From assembly GCA_018240465.1 (NCBI GenBank), contig JAFEFS010000059.1:1-64000 (forward strand): a DNA stretch of 64,000 bases, read 5' to 3'. The translations under genes were made by a program, and so were the position numbers. Position 1 is the stretch's first letter, and each line of letters starts with the position of its first letter. The notes under the pieces are model-generated. The model saw nothing but the letters and a program-made list of their open reading frames with translations, was not told the DNA's origin and made no database searches. This document shows, one piece after another, positions 38,248 through 52,785 of this stretch. This stretch comes from Pseudomonadota bacterium. GTDB taxonomy: Bacteria; Pseudomonadota; Gammaproteobacteria; Xanthomonadales; Rhodanobacteraceae.

Positions 38248-38260
38248 AGTCTGCCACAAA
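38248..38260 (-). promoter_or_regulatory. 13-nt motif shared by both type-1 sigma genes (left copy)
   Basis: TTTGTGGCAGACT on the minus strand lies 37 nt before the start codon. The identical motif is at 47984-47996, 31 nt before the paralogous start, while surrounding sequence differs. It could be part of an autoregulated ECF promoter or an operator. Confidence 0.5.
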
Positions 38261-38413
38261 TTCCCGGGATCTGTCGGCGGCTTTCGTCAGAGAAGGCCGC
38301 ACCGGCGCAGCGGTATGCCGCTCGCGGACGCGTGAGATGTGTCGGGCACGGGCTGCTTGGTCCGCGCGTCGGCCGCCGTGTCGCCGCGCGGCGGACCGAC
38401 GCCGCGCCCTGCG

Positions 38414-38767
38414 TCAATGTCCGGCAAACGCGGTCAGGTTGCGCGTATCGTACTCGCGGGTGAAATTGTCGTAGCGCGATCTCACGAACGTATAGGATGT
38501 CCGATATTCCGGATACGCGGTCGCCGCGCCGAACAGCATGCCGATCTCGCGGCTGCTGAAGTTGCGGCGGATCTCGGCATGAAATGCGGCGCATTGCTGC
38601 ATGGAGTTCGGCGGCGTGCAATCGGTAGTGAGCTTCGATGGTGCGGCCGCGGCGCGGGCGGGCGCGGAACTCACGGTAACCGGTTTCAGCGGCGCCTGAG
38701 GCTCGGCCGCATTCGCGGCAATGGCGAACAGCAAACTGGCGATGACGATGTGCTGGTTGGGTTTCAC
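38414..38767 (-). CDS. Small secreted protein with CTPPNSM motif, left copy
   Basis: The 117-aa product starts at GTG 38767, with GGAG 7 nt upstream. It has a signal peptide (MKPNQHIVIASLLFAIAANA-AEP). The mature part contains an Ala/Pro-rich linker and then a conserved domain: DCTPPNSMQQCAAFH with two cysteines six residues apart, EIRRNF, and REIGMLFGAATAYPEYR. I do not recognise the family. The paralogue at 48120-48476 has the same layout and is also first in a sigma-sigma-kinase run. A periplasmic sensor or ligand for the module is possible, but no function is shown by the sequence. Confidence 0.8.
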   Translation of the reverse strand: MKPNQHIVIASLLFAIAANAAEPQAPLKPVTVSSAPARAAAAPSKLTTDCTPPNSMQQCAAFHAEIRRNFSSREIGMLFGAATAYPEYRTSYTFVRSRYDNFTREYDTRNLTAFAGH

Positions 38768-39099
38768 GACAATCTCCGTATGCGGGGGTGGCGGGAAAGC
38801 GGATGCGATCTGTCAGATGCACCCACGCCCCGAAAGCTGGCGGCCGACTCGGGAATTGCGCGACGGCCGCCGTCACCGATCTACTACGGCAAGGCGTGCC
38901 AGACATTACACGCCCGCGCACGCGAATCGCGCATGCATGCGCGCGATGTCACGGGTTGGTTGCGGCAAAGTATATAAATTCAAATTGTGTCAGGCGGCCA
39001 TTTCCGGGCGCGCCGGTCGGTCGCCGCGCACGCCGGGCGTGAGATCGCCGCCGCGGCCCTTGTCGCCGACGTGCGGCAACGCCCGGTGGCCGCGCGTGT
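38768..39099. promoter_or_regulatory. Junction between the receptor gene and the left module
   Basis: This 332-nt gap holds the putative promoter of the left module. It has an AT-rich patch (about 38970-38990, TATATAAATTCAAATTG on the + strand) that contains TATACT on the minus strand, about 200 nt before the small-protein start. A GCGCGCATGCATGCGCG-like palindromic run lies just beside it. No gene is visible. Confidence 0.4.
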
Positions 39100-41972
39100 T
39101 CAGAACCTTTGCTGGTAGCTGGCGTAGAAAAACCGGCCAGGTGCGTCGTAGTCGGGAAAGAACGAGTTGAACAGAGCCGAACGCGCAACCGGCGGCGAGC
39201 GGCCGAACGCGTTGCGCGCGCCGAGCGTGAAACGTCCATGCCACGGCGCTTCCCAACTGCCTTCCAGGTCCGTGAAGGTCACGCTCGGCACGTGGTTTTG
39301 CGGCGCGGCGGCACCGCCGATCACGTGATCGGGAGCGGTGCACAACATGCGCAGCGATGGGTCGTGGAGCCGGGCGGCGAGATCGGTGACGCCACTGCAG
39401 TCCTCGTCGATATCCGAGAAATAGCGCGTGGTGATCGACGCGCCGAAAGCGCCGTTTTCCCAGACCAGCTGCAGTTGCGAACGTACACGCCAGATCACGC
39501 CGAACAGACCGCCGCTGTCGGCACTCGGGGCGTGCGTTCCGGCGATGTTGCCGGTTGCGATCGAGCCGTCGGCCAGCAACGTACCCGGGCCGGGTTTGCC
39601 GATCTCGCCGAAGTAGTCGACGTAGTTCAGGGTCCAGTACACGCCGATGCGGCCGACCGGCATGGCGCGCCGATAGCGGAGCGCAAAGTCGTAGCCTTCG
39701 GTCTCGATGCCGCCGGCGAGATTCTGCGGCAGGTCGATCACCTGCGCGAGCGTGCCGTCGGCGGCGCGCGTGATCTGCGCGCACGCGACGTCGCGGTTGC
39801 GCCGATAGCAGTCGTCGACAACCGCCTGCAAGCCGGTGTCGCCGATCGCGTTGTACAGACGAAGGTCGTACCAGTCCAGGTTCGCGTCGAGCCCTTCGAT
39901 CCAGCCCGGAGTGAACACGAGGCCGACGCCGCGCGAGCGCGAGGTCTCCGGCTGCAACCGCGGGTTTCCACGCGAGATCGGGCGCGTGAGTTCCTGCGTG
40001 GAGTCGACGTTCGCCGGCACACCGAGTGCGGCACAGCGCGCCGACACCGCCGGCGTCGGCGGCGGCTCGTTGCGCGGGTCACAGGGATCATCGGGTCCGG
40101 CGTTGCCGATGCCGGTTGCCGCGCCCTGGAACAACTCGAAGATCGCCGGTGCGCGGAAGCCCTGCGCGTAGTTGGCGCGCACGAGCACATCGTCGACGAT
40201 TTCCCAGCGCAGGCCGAACTGCGAATTCGTCGTGCCGCCGAAATTGGAGTAGCGGGAATGGCGCGTGCCGACGGTCAGGTCGAGTTTGCGTGCGAACGGC
40301 TTGTCGGCAAGCAGGCCCGCATCGAGTTCCAGGTAGGCTTCGGTGATCGAATAGGCGCCGCTGGTTGAATCGGCGGTGCCGCCGTTGCCATTTTCATTGC
40401 CGCTCGCGCGCAGCGGGTCCTCGATGGCCGCGCCGCTTTCGCGGCGATGATCGACGCCGGCGGCGAAGGCGAGCGCACCGCCGGGCAGCACCAGCAGTCC
40501 GGGCGAGCTCACGTGCGCGTCGAGCACGTGCGAGCCATCGCGTTGGCGGTTGGTCTCTGGCGCATCGACGTAGGCGAGCATCGCCGGCGTGATCGAGCCG
40601 GGTGGGCCGAACAAGTCCAGCGACACGCAGCCGTCGATCGGAGCGTCGGGTGCGCCGCAGCGTGGCAGGCCGCCGGCATCGCGAAACGACGGCCCGAGGG
40701 CCAGCGCAAGCTTGCGGTTGTCTGCATATGGGCCGGTGTGTTCGCGCTCGGCCACGCGCGTGACGGTCGCGTCGACGGCCCAGGAGAAGTTGCGATGGAA
40801 CAGGTCGAAAGCGCCGTCGAGCCCGGCGTGCAAGCGGCGTGTGTCTGCCGTTTGCTCGAAGATGCGTGGACCGCCTTCGACGAGGCGCCGGTTCGCGGCG
40901 ATGATCGGTTCGCCGAACGGGTTGTATGCGTTGCCCGCCGCGATCGGGATTGCTGCCGGGTCGCTCGGAAAGCGCGCGTCGAGGCGGATCAACGGCGGCG
41001 CCATCTGCTGCGTCGACCCGCGCCGGGTGAACAGTGCGTCGGCGGCGAAAGCGAGCCGGGGCGAGAATTCGTACCGCGCATGGGCGAACACGGCGCGACG
41101 CGTTTGCGGCGTTTGCAGATAGTTCAGCGGGGCGTAGTTGTACGTGTCGGCGAGCGGGTTGAAGTTGCGGAAATCCGCAGGCGAGGTGCCGCCGCGACCG
41201 TCGATCAACCGCAGATATGGCGGCCGCGGATGCGAGGCGAGCAGAAACCGCGTGAACGGTGTGGTGGGCGAGCCGGTCGCGTCGAGCGGCAGGCCGAAGT
41301 TGGGTACTGCGGAGATCACACGATTGCCGGCAAAAATCGCATCGTCGCGGCTCCACTCCGCGCCGCCCGATGCGCTCCAGTGTTCTCCCTTGCGGCCAAA
41401 GCCCAGATCGACTTTGCGGCGCCTGCCGTCATCGTAGTCGGTCTGCGCATGGTAGAGGTCGAGTTGGCCGCCGGAATGGTTCTGCCGCGTGACGATGTTG
41501 ATCACGCCGGCAATGGCATCGGAGCCGTAGATCGCGGATGCGGAATCGAGCAGTACTTCGACGCGCTCGACCACTCCGACCGGGATTGCGCTCAGATCCA
41601 CCGCGCCACCGATGTCGGAGACGAAGCGGTTGCCGTCGAGCAGCACCAGGGTACGATTGAAGCCGAGGCTGCGCAGGTTGACGAGCTGCTCGCCGCTGCC
41701 GCCATTGTTGATGTTCCGATTCAGCGTCGAACCGTTGGCGGAGAGGCCTTGCACGACGTCGGAGATGCTGGTCAGGCCGCTGCGCTCGATCTGCGCGCGA
41801 TCAAGGATCAGCATCGGATGCTGGGTCTGCAGATCGATGGCGCGGATGTGCGAGCCGACGACTTCGATCGTGCCCAGTACTTGCGCATCCGGCGTTTCCT
41901 GCGCCCGTGCGCAAGTGAACGCCAGCGCCAGGCAAAGCGCGCACGACCGGCGGCAGCGGACCGAGGTGTGCT

Positions 41973-41976
<4 letters not shown>
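39100..41976 (-). CDS. TonB-dependent outer membrane receptor
   Basis: The 958-aa product has a signal peptide (ALCLALAFTCARA-QE) and a plug domain with RSLGFNRTLVLLDGNRFVSD and ERVEVLLDSASAIYGSDAIAGVINIVT. A large barrel ends in a terminal Phe (FYASYQQRF). It resembles receptors taking up larger organic substrates rather than a siderophore receptor of a recognised class; the ligand is unknown. The start overlaps the end of the kinase gene by 4 nt (ATGA), so the two are translationally coupled. There is no N-terminal signalling extension of the FecA type. The extra cysteines (DDPCDPRNE, SARCAALG, VDDCYRRN) probably form loop disulfides. Confidence 0.9.
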
Positions 41977-46345
<4,369 letters not shown>

Positions 46346-46346
<1 letters not shown>

Positions 46347-47080
46347 CAGCCTTGCGCTCCGCCGAGTTCGATGAGCAGGACGTCCTGCTCGGAGGCGAGA
46401 TCGGCCTCCGATGCGACCGTATCGGCGAGTTCGTCGGCGACGAGTTCGCGGAAACGCTGACGCAGGCGCTTTAGCGCCAGCGTCAGCACCAGCGGCCGGC
46501 TGCCGAGTTTCGCGGCGATGGCCTCGTATTCGCCACTGACCGGCTCGCGCGCGAGCAGGGGCTCGAGCCGTTCGTACATGTCGAGGTGGCCGGTCTGTCG
46601 CGCCTCGCTGCGCAGCCGCCGCAGGGTGCGGTCGAGAATCTGCAAGGCAAACGCACGCTGGAAACTCTGCTCGGGCGAAGGCGCGTCGACCGGCTCACGC
46701 CGATAACGGTCCTCCAGTCCGTCCGGCGTTTCGCGATCGTTGGCCGGCGACATCGCTGCGGGGCGATCCTTGGCGGCGAGGAAGCTGCGCAGCCGGGCGA
46801 GCAAGTAGACTCGATACGGACCCTGCGCCGTCGACCCGCCATCCGGCACGGGCGCAGTTTCGCCGGTGAGCTGACTCAGAAATCCTTGGGTCAGCGCGGC
46901 GGCGGCGGCGGACGTGTGTCCGCAGCGGCGCAGATAGACGTACACCGGATAGCGGAAGCGATTCGACAATTCACCCAGCGCATTGCGTGCCCCGTCCGCC
47001 TCCGCTGTGCCGACGTGCGTCGCGATCGACCAGCGTGTCGCCGCGAATCGCTCCTGCGTATCGATGGAAATGGAGGTCAT
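46346..47080 (-). CDS. ECF-like sigma factor, type 2, right copy (degenerate region 2)
   Basis: The 244-aa product opens ERFAATRWSIATHVG. Where type-1 sigmas and the left type-2 copy have an APDxAEDLAQxFF-like region 2, this one reads CGHTSAAAAALTQGF and has lost the acidic pair expected to contact core polymerase. The C-terminal helix-turn-helix region (YEAIAAKLGSRPLVLTLALKRLRQ) is like the left copy. ATG 47080 was chosen for GGGGAG upstream and for equal length with the paralogue; an ATG 36 nt earlier is possible. Its stop shares a base with the kinase start. It may act as a partner or antagonist of the type-1 sigma rather than a conventional sigma factor. Confidence 0.78.
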
Positions 47081-47108
47081 TTCGCTCCCCGGAATGGTTT
47101 TCGCGACA

Positions 47109-47186
47109 TTTTGCATACGGCGATTGCAGGCGGCGATTGCAGGCGGTGATTGCAGGCGGTGATTGCAACCGGCGATTGCATCCGGA
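47109..47186. repeat. Five tandem copies of a 13-bp unit
   Basis: GATTGCAGGCGGY repeats begin at 47122, 47135, 47148, 47161 and 47174, with a degenerate unit at 47109. They fill the gap between the two sigma genes of the right module. The left module has no such array. Confidence 0.85.
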
Positions 47187-47233
47187 ACGCGTTCGACCGC
47201 TCGCGCCGCGCTTGCGCGATCACGGCGGCGGCG

Positions 47234-47953
47234 CTATCCGGGCGCGAGCAGGTGCGGCAAGGTTTTGTGCATGTGGTCGATTTCTTGGTCGAATGAGGCG
47301 GCGTCCGCGGCGGTCTCCGCCAATTCTTCGCGCACGCACGCCTGCAAACGTGCACGCAGGCGGTGCACCGCGACCGCGAGCGTGCCGCGCTTCATCTGTA
47401 GAGTTTCGGCCAGGCGCGCATAGTCGTCTTCGCTGGGACGTTCGATCAGGAATTCGCTGAGCGCGTCGAACAGGTCTGTTTTTCCGGCCTTGGCGATCTC
47501 GGCCTGCAGACGATGCAGCGCGGCGCGCAGAACGGTTTCAGCCCAGCTGCGCTCGAAAACCTGTTCCGGCGTGGTCGGCTGCCGGGCGTCGTCGAGCTGG
47601 TCGTGCGTGTCGATCGCATCGAGCGGCGCATGCTGGACGGCACCGCCACGCTTGAGCGCACGTTCGCGATCGACCTCGTCACCGAGAAAATGCTTGAGCG
47701 CGGTCAGCAGGAGGGAGCGGAAGCGGCCGCGCGCCGGATCGGCTTGCGCATGAACGGCGCGTTCGATGAAGCTGACGAAGAAGCCTTGGGCGAGATCCTC
47801 GGCGACATCAGGTGCGTGACCGCGCGCGCGGATGTAGGCGAGCACGGGAGGGCGATAGGTGCGGCAAAGCGATTCCAGGGCTGCGCGCGCGTCGGCCTGT
47901 TCACCGCGGCTGCGCAGCACCACGCTCCAATGCGTCGTTTCGAACCGGCTCAT
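47234..47953 (-). CDS. ECF-like sigma factor, type 1, right copy
   Basis: The 239-aa product starts SRFETTHWSVVLRSRG. It has region 2 YRPPVLAYIRARGHAPDVAEDLAQGFF and a region 4 helix with KRGTLAVAVHRLRARLQ. It is the paralogue of 37504-38211: sequence runs such as ALESLCRTYRPPVLAYIR and ADPARGRFR are identical. ATG 47953 was chosen by that alignment. The 13-nt TTTGTGGCAGACT motif lies 31 nt upstream. It is the probable working sigma factor of the intact module, encoded between the small secreted protein and the type-2 sigma. No anti-sigma gene is seen. Confidence 0.86.
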   Translation of the reverse strand: MSRFETTHWSVVLRSRGEQADARAALESLCRTYRPPVLAYIRARGHAPDVAEDLAQGFFVSFIERAVHAQADPARGRFRSLLLTALKHFLGDEVDRERALKRGGAVQHAPLDAIDTHDQLDDARQPTTPEQVFERSWAETVLRAALHRLQAEIAKAGKTDLFDALSEFLIERPSEDDYARLAETLQMKRGTLAVAVHRLRARLQACVREELAETAADAASFDQEIDHMHKTLPHLLAPG

Positions 47954-47983
47954 CGGCACGTCCCCGGATTTGACGCCGGTCAC

Positions 47984-47996
47984 AGTCTGCCACAAA
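47984..47996 (-). promoter_or_regulatory. 13-nt motif shared by both type-1 sigma genes (right copy)
   Basis: TTTGTGGCAGACT on the minus strand, 31 nt before the start codon, is identical to 38248-38260. Flanks on both sides are diverged, which suggests selection on the motif. Confidence 0.5.
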
Positions 47997-48119
47997 CGCA
48001 TGCCGACGCGGCAAGCCGCGCGCGCGCGGTGTGCATGCATCCTGGCCCAGCGATCGGAACAAAGCCGGCCCCGCTCCAGGCGGGGCCGATTCCAGGCAGG
48101 CGGAATACTGGCTGCAGGA

Positions 48120-48476
48120 TCACTTGGTCGATGCGAATGCGGTCAGATGCTGCTCGTCGTAGGCGCGTGCGAAAGCATCGTAGCGGCGGACGACGTTGTC
48201 GTACGACGAACGGTACTCGGGGTATGCGGTCGCGGCGCCAAACAACATGCCGATTTCGCGGCCGTTGAAGTTGCGGCGGATTTCGTTGTGAAAGGCGGCG
48301 CACTCGGCCATGCTGTTGGGCGGCGTGCAGTCGAGCGTGTGGCCGCTGCGCGGGGCCTTTGCGGACGAGCGTTCCGAATGCACGACGACCGACGAGAGGG
48401 ACGATTGCGGGTCCGCCTGGGCGACGCTGGCTGCGGCGACAAGGGCGATTGCGATGCTGAGTAGACGGGTTTTCAC
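48120..48476 (-). CDS. Small secreted protein with CTPPNSM motif, right copy
   Basis: The 118-aa product starts at GTG 48476, with GAGGAG 6 nt upstream. A signal peptide (KTRLLSIAIALVAAASVAQA-DP) is followed by a variable linker and the conserved domain: DCTPPNSMAECAAFHNEIRR, REIGMLFGAATAYPEYR, and YDAFARAYD. Homology to 38414-38767 is strong in this domain and weak in the linker. The two cysteines could form a disulfide after export. It is the first gene after the pyrH terminator and heads the intact sigma-kinase-receptor run. I do not recognise the family. Confidence 0.82.
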   Translation of the reverse strand: MKTRLLSIAIALVAAASVAQADPQSSLSSVVVHSERSSAKAPRSGHTLDCTPPNSMAECAAFHNEIRRNFNGREIGMLFGAATAYPEYRSSYDNVVRRYDAFARAYDEQHLTAFASTK

Positions 48477-48657
48477 GGCATGCTCCTCGAAATGATGGAT
48501 GGGCGGAATTTTCCTGAATCGAGGATGCGGCCCGTCCGTTTGACCGCACCCTCTCCCTGACACACGGCCTTTGCATCGTGCAGTGGCTGAAGTTTTTGCC
48601 TTCGACCTAGAGTGCGGAAACCGGTGCGGACGATTACAGCGCCGGGCGGCTGGCGGG
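48477..48657 (-). promoter_or_regulatory. Upstream region of the right module
   Basis: About 180 nt lie between the pyrH terminator and the small secreted protein gene. TGTGTCAG (minus strand, about 48557-48564) resembles the TGTGGCAG core of the sigma-gene motif with one change. No standard -35/-10 pair was found. Confidence 0.3.
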
Positions 48658-48697
48658 AAAAACACGCGCGCAGGCAGACGCGCACGCGTTGCGCGCG
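48658..48697 (-). terminator. Intrinsic terminator after pyrH
   Basis: On the minus strand CGCGCGCA (48697-48690) pairs with TGCGCGCG (48672-48665) and is followed by TGTTTTT. It lies about 28 nt past the pyrH stop and separates pyrH from the island. Confidence 0.65.
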
Positions 48698-48724
48698 CGC
48701 GGGGGAAACATCGGTGATCGGGAG

Positions 48725-49453
48725 CTAGGGCTTGCCGGTGTCGACCAGTGTGCCGACCGCTTCGCCGCGCACGATGCGCATCAGATCACCTTCGCGGCTC
48801 ATGTCGTAGATGCGCAGTGGCAGCTTGTTGTCGCGGCAAAGCGCGATCGCGGCGGTGTCCATCACCGCGAGCTTGCGTTCGATCACCTGGTCGTAGCTCA
48901 GGCGCTCGTAGCGTGTCGCGCTCGCGTCCTTCTTCGGATCGGCCGTGTACACGCCGTCGACCTTGGTCGCCTTGAGCACGAGGTCGGCACCGATCTCGAT
49001 CGCGCGCAGCGCGGCGGCCGAGTCGGTGGTGAAGAACGGATTGCCGGTGCCGGCGGCGAAGATCGCGATGCGGCCTTTTTCGAGATGGCGGATCGCGCGG
49101 CGACGGATGAAATCCTCGCAGACTTCGTTGATCTTGATCGCGCTCATCACGCGCGCTTCGCCGCCGGATTTCTCGACCGCATCCTGCATCGCGAGCGCGT
49201 TGATGACGGTGGCGAGCATGCCCATGTGGTCGCCAGTGACGCGATCCATGCCGGCCGCGGCGAGGCCTTCACCGCGGAAGATGTTGCCGCCGCCGATCAC
49301 CATGCCGACCTGCACGCCGGCGCGCTCCACTTCGATCGTTTCGCGCGCGAGGCGGTAGATCACCTTCGGGTCGATGCCGTAGTCGGCCTCGCCCATCAAC
49401 GCTTCGCCGGAGAGTTTGAGGAGGATGCGTTTGTACTTCATCTCGGCGGGCAT
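48725..49453 (-). CDS. pyrH: UMP kinase
   Basis: The 242-aa product phosphorylates UMP to UDP in pyrimidine nucleotide synthesis. It is the bacterial hexameric type with [33 protein letters not shown] and [12 protein letters not shown]. Starts at 49453 (MPAEMKYKR) and 49441 (MKYKR) are both possible. It lies downstream of tsf but past a strong terminator, so it needs its own promoter. It has lost its usual neighbour frr to the island. Confidence 0.97.
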   Translation of the reverse strand: MPAEMKYKRILLKLSGEALMGEADYGIDPKVIYRLARETIEVERAGVQVGMVIGGGNIFRGEGLAAAGMDRVTGDHMGMLATVINALAMQDAVEKSGGEARVMSAIKINEVCEDFIRRRAIRHLEKGRIAIFAAGTGNPFFTTDSAAALRAIEIGADLVLKATKVDGVYTADPKKDASATRYERLSYDQVIERKLAVMDTAAIALCRDNKLPLRIYDMSREGDLMRIVRGEAVGTLVDTGKP

Positions 49454-49478
49454 GGCAGGTCTCGTCTCGGGTTGCGAA

Positions 49479-49484
49479 ATTATA
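49479..49484 (-). promoter_or_regulatory. Candidate -10 box for pyrH
   Basis: TATAAT on the minus strand lies 25 nt before ATG 49453, after the tsf terminator. The -35 region is weak. Confidence 0.45.
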
Positions 49485-49570
49485 TCGTGGCCAAAGAGAA
49501 ATCGCCGGAAGCGAGTTTTGACATCGTGCCGGCAATGACCCGCAAGGTGACCACCACGAAAGGTGGCTGA

Positions 49571-49598
49571 AAAAAACCCGCAGTTGCCTGCGGGTTTT
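49571..49598 (-). terminator. Intrinsic terminator after tsf
   Basis: AAAACCCGCAG and CTGCGGGTTTT form a perfect 11-bp stem with a 4-nt loop, and the minus strand continues with further T residues. It lies 23 nt after the tsf stop. Confidence 0.93.
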
Positions 49599-49621
49599 GC
49601 GCTTTCCTCAAAGCGGGTCGT

Positions 49622-50497
<876 letters not shown>

Positions 50498-50720
50498 GGG
50501 GACCTCTCGTTTCGGAAGTTGAGCGCGATTCTGGAGATCGCGCGTTGCACTCAGTTGAATTTTTCCCCTCTGCCGGCGGGAAAACGCAGCCCGTCCGGGC
50601 AGATGAGAGAGACGCCTCGCACGGATGGGAAAGCACTGCCGATCCACAGCGCACTTTCCTCATCCGGTGCTTTGCTGACGCGGCTTCTCCCGGAGGGGGA
50701 AGGGAAGCAGAAGCAGAAGC
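50498..50720 (-). repeat. rpsB-tsf spacer with repeat-like inverted arms
   Basis: CCCCTCTGCCGG (about 50566-50577) and CCGGAGGGGGAA (about 50691-50702) are imperfect inverted arms about 110 nt apart. They resemble the CCCTCTCCC/GGGAGAGGG elements at 59957-60110. No gene is seen. The element lies inside a transcript that should carry both rpsB and tsf. Confidence 0.45.
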
Positions 50721-51653
50721 TTAGGCCGCTGCGTCCTTGTCGGCCGCTTCATTCTCGGCCACTTCGGCTTCGGCACGGGTATCACCGCTGACCTTTTTCG
50801 CCGCCGGCGCGGGGCCGCGGCGCTGACCGGCAGGGGCCTTCTTCGGCGCCGGCTTGCCGCGCGGCGGTTTGCGACGGTCGTCGCGGTCGTCGGCACGCTT
50901 CTTCGTCACCGGGTTGCCGTCGGCATCGAGTTCGACGAACTCGTCCTTGGCCGCGGCGACGTAGGCCGGGGCGGCGGCCTTGCCTTCGAGTACCGAGTCG
51001 GCGGCGGCGCGCGCGTAGAGTTGCACGGCGCGGATCGCATCGTCGTTGCCGGGGATGGCGTAGTCGACCAGCGACGGGTCGTAGTTGGTGTCGACCACGG
51101 CGACGACCGGAATGCCGAGCTTTTTCGCTTCCTTGATCGCGATGTCTTCGTGGCCGATGTCGATCACGAACAGCGCGTCGGGCAGGGCGTTCATGTTCTT
51201 GATGCCGCCGAGCGACTTCTCGAGTTTTTCCTTCTCGCGCACGAGGCCGAGAACTTCATGCTTGACCAGCTTTTCGAAGCGGCCGTCGGTGGCCATCGCC
51301 TCGATTTCCTTCAGGCGCGCGACCGACTGCTTGACCGTGCGGAAGTTGGTCAGCATGCCGCCGAGCCAGCGCTGGCTGATGTAGGGCATGCCGCAGCGCG
51401 CGGCTTCTTCCTTGATCGTGTCGCGTGCCGAGCGCTTGGTGCCGACGAACAGCACGGTGCCGCGCTTCTGCGCGATCGCCGAGAGGAAATTCATCGCGTC
51501 GGTGAACAGCGGCAGGGTTTTTTCGAGGTTGACGATGTGGATCTTGCCGCGCGCGCCGAAGATGTACGGCGCCATGCGGGGATTCCAGTAACGGGTCTGA
51601 TGACCGAAATGCACGCCGGCTTCGAGCATCTGGCGCATGGTGACTTGAGGCAT
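50721..51653 (-). CDS. rpsB: 30S ribosomal protein S2 with long basic C-terminal extension
   Basis: The 310-aa product is S2, with [46 protein letters not shown] and [10 protein letters not shown] in order. E. coli S2 is 241 aa. Here about 65 extra residues at the C-terminus are rich in Lys, Arg, Pro and Ala ([35 protein letters not shown]) and end in an acidic tail. ATG 51653 was chosen by homology. A long untranslated leader precedes it. Confidence 0.97.
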   Translation of the reverse strand: MPQVTMRQMLEAGVHFGHQTRYWNPRMAPYIFGARGKIHIVNLEKTLPLFTDAMNFLSAIAQKRGTVLFVGTKRSARDTIKEEAARCGMPYISQRWLGGMLTNFRTVKQSVARLKEIEAMATDGRFEKLVKHEVLGLVREKEKLEKSLGGIKNMNALPDALFVIDIGHEDIAIKEAKKLGIPVVAVVDTNYDPSLVDYAIPGNDDAIRAVQLYARAAADSVLEGKAAAPAYVAAAKDEFVELDADGNPVTKKRADDRDDRRKPPRGKPAPKKAPAGQRRGPAPAAKKVSGDTRAEAEVAENEAADKDAAA

Positions 51654-51924
51654 TGTATACTCTCGCTGCAATGGACATCCTCGCGCATTGAAGGTTGGCG
51701 CGATGAGTCCGGGGTTTAACCTCCACGTGTCCAGCGTTGGCGACCTCGAATCCCGAAGGGACCGAAGCACCCCGACAACGGTATCGACACGTGTGCGGAT
51801 TTGGGCACTGCGCCCGGCGGACTTGGGAATTCGCTCCCTCGACCGCATTTCGAAAGCCGACTACCGTGGTTGCAGCGGCCCGCGAAACTTTGAAATTATA
51901 GCCTGCATGGGCGCCCGGCGACAA
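51654..51924 (-). promoter_or_regulatory. rpsB promoter and long 5' leader
   Basis: On the minus strand TTGTCG (51924-51919), an 18-nt spacer and a consensus TATAAT (51900-51895) form a good sigma-70 promoter. Transcription would start near 51888, giving a leader of about 235 nt before the ATG. In gammaproteobacteria S2 represses rpsB-tsf through its mRNA leader, so this leader is a likely autoregulatory element. I have not verified its fold. Confidence 0.65.
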
Positions 51925-51998
51925 GCGCCGAGGTTTTTGCCCGTCATGGCGGCGGTGTAAGCTGTTCCCGATTCCTGATTACCCATTGCCTATTGCCC

Positions 51999-52766
51999 AT
52001 GCCTGTCACCATCAAAACCCCCGAGCAGATCGAAAAAATGCGCGTCGCCGGCAAGCTCGCCGCGGAAGTGCTGGAAATGATCGTGCCGCACGTCAAACCC
52101 GGTGCGACGACCGAAGATCTCGACAGGCTCTGCCACGACTACATCGTCGATGTGCAGAAGGCGGTTCCGGCCAACGTCGGCTACAAGGGGTTTCCGAAGA
52201 CGATCTGCGCCTCGGTCAATCACGTTATCTGCCATGGCATCCCGAGTCCGGGCAAAGTGTTGAAAGATGGCGACATCGTCAATATCGACGTCACCGTGAT
52301 CAAGGACGGCTGGCACGGCGACACCAGCCGCATGTACTACGTCGGCAAGCCGGACGTGCGTGCGCAACGCCTGTGCACCGTCACCTACGAGGCGATGATG
52401 CTCGGCATCGGCCAGGTCAAACCCGGCGCCACGCTCGGCGACATCGGCAATGCTATCCAGAAGCACGTCGAGGCGGCCGGCTTCTCGGTCGTGCGCGAAT
52501 ACTGCGGCCACGGCATCGGCCAGATCTACCACGAGGACCCGCAGGTGCTGCACTACGGCCACCGCGGCCAGGGCCTGCGCCTGGAGAAGGGCATGACCTT
52601 CACGGTCGAGCCGATGGTCAATGCGGGCAAGCCGCAGACGCGTCTGCTGCCCGACGGCTGGACCGTGGTCACGCGCGACCATTCGCTGTCCGCGCAATGG
52701 GAGCACACCATCACTGTCACCGACGACGGCTACGAGATCCTGACGCCCTGGCCGCAGGCGGCGTAG
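51999..52766 (+). CDS. map: Type I methionine aminopeptidase
   Basis: The 255-aa product removes N-terminal Met from nascent proteins. Metal ligands are found in IVNIDVTVIKDGWHGDTSRMYYVG (two Asp), GHGIGQIYHE (His), TVEPMV (Glu) and QWEHTITVT (Glu). ATG 51999 (MPVTIKTPEQ) was chosen over TTG 51993. It is divergent from rpsB, as in many gammaproteobacteria, and is followed by glnD. Confidence 0.97.
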   Translation: MPVTIKTPEQIEKMRVAGKLAAEVLEMIVPHVKPGATTEDLDRLCHDYIVDVQKAVPANVGYKGFPKTICASVNHVICHGIPSPGKVLKDGDIVNIDVTVIKDGWHGDTSRMYYVGKPDVRAQRLCTVTYEAMMLGIGQVKPGATLGDIGNAIQKHVEAAGFSVVREYCGHGIGQIYHEDPQVLHYGHRGQGLRLEKGMTFTVEPMVNAGKPQTRLLPDGWTVVTRDHSLSAQWEHTITVTDDGYEILTPWPQAA

Positions 52767-52785
52767 CGTCGAAGAAGCAAAGCTC

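Noticed and set aside
47109-47186. CRISPR array
   Set aside because: The 13-bp units are directly adjacent without spacers, and no cas gene is near.
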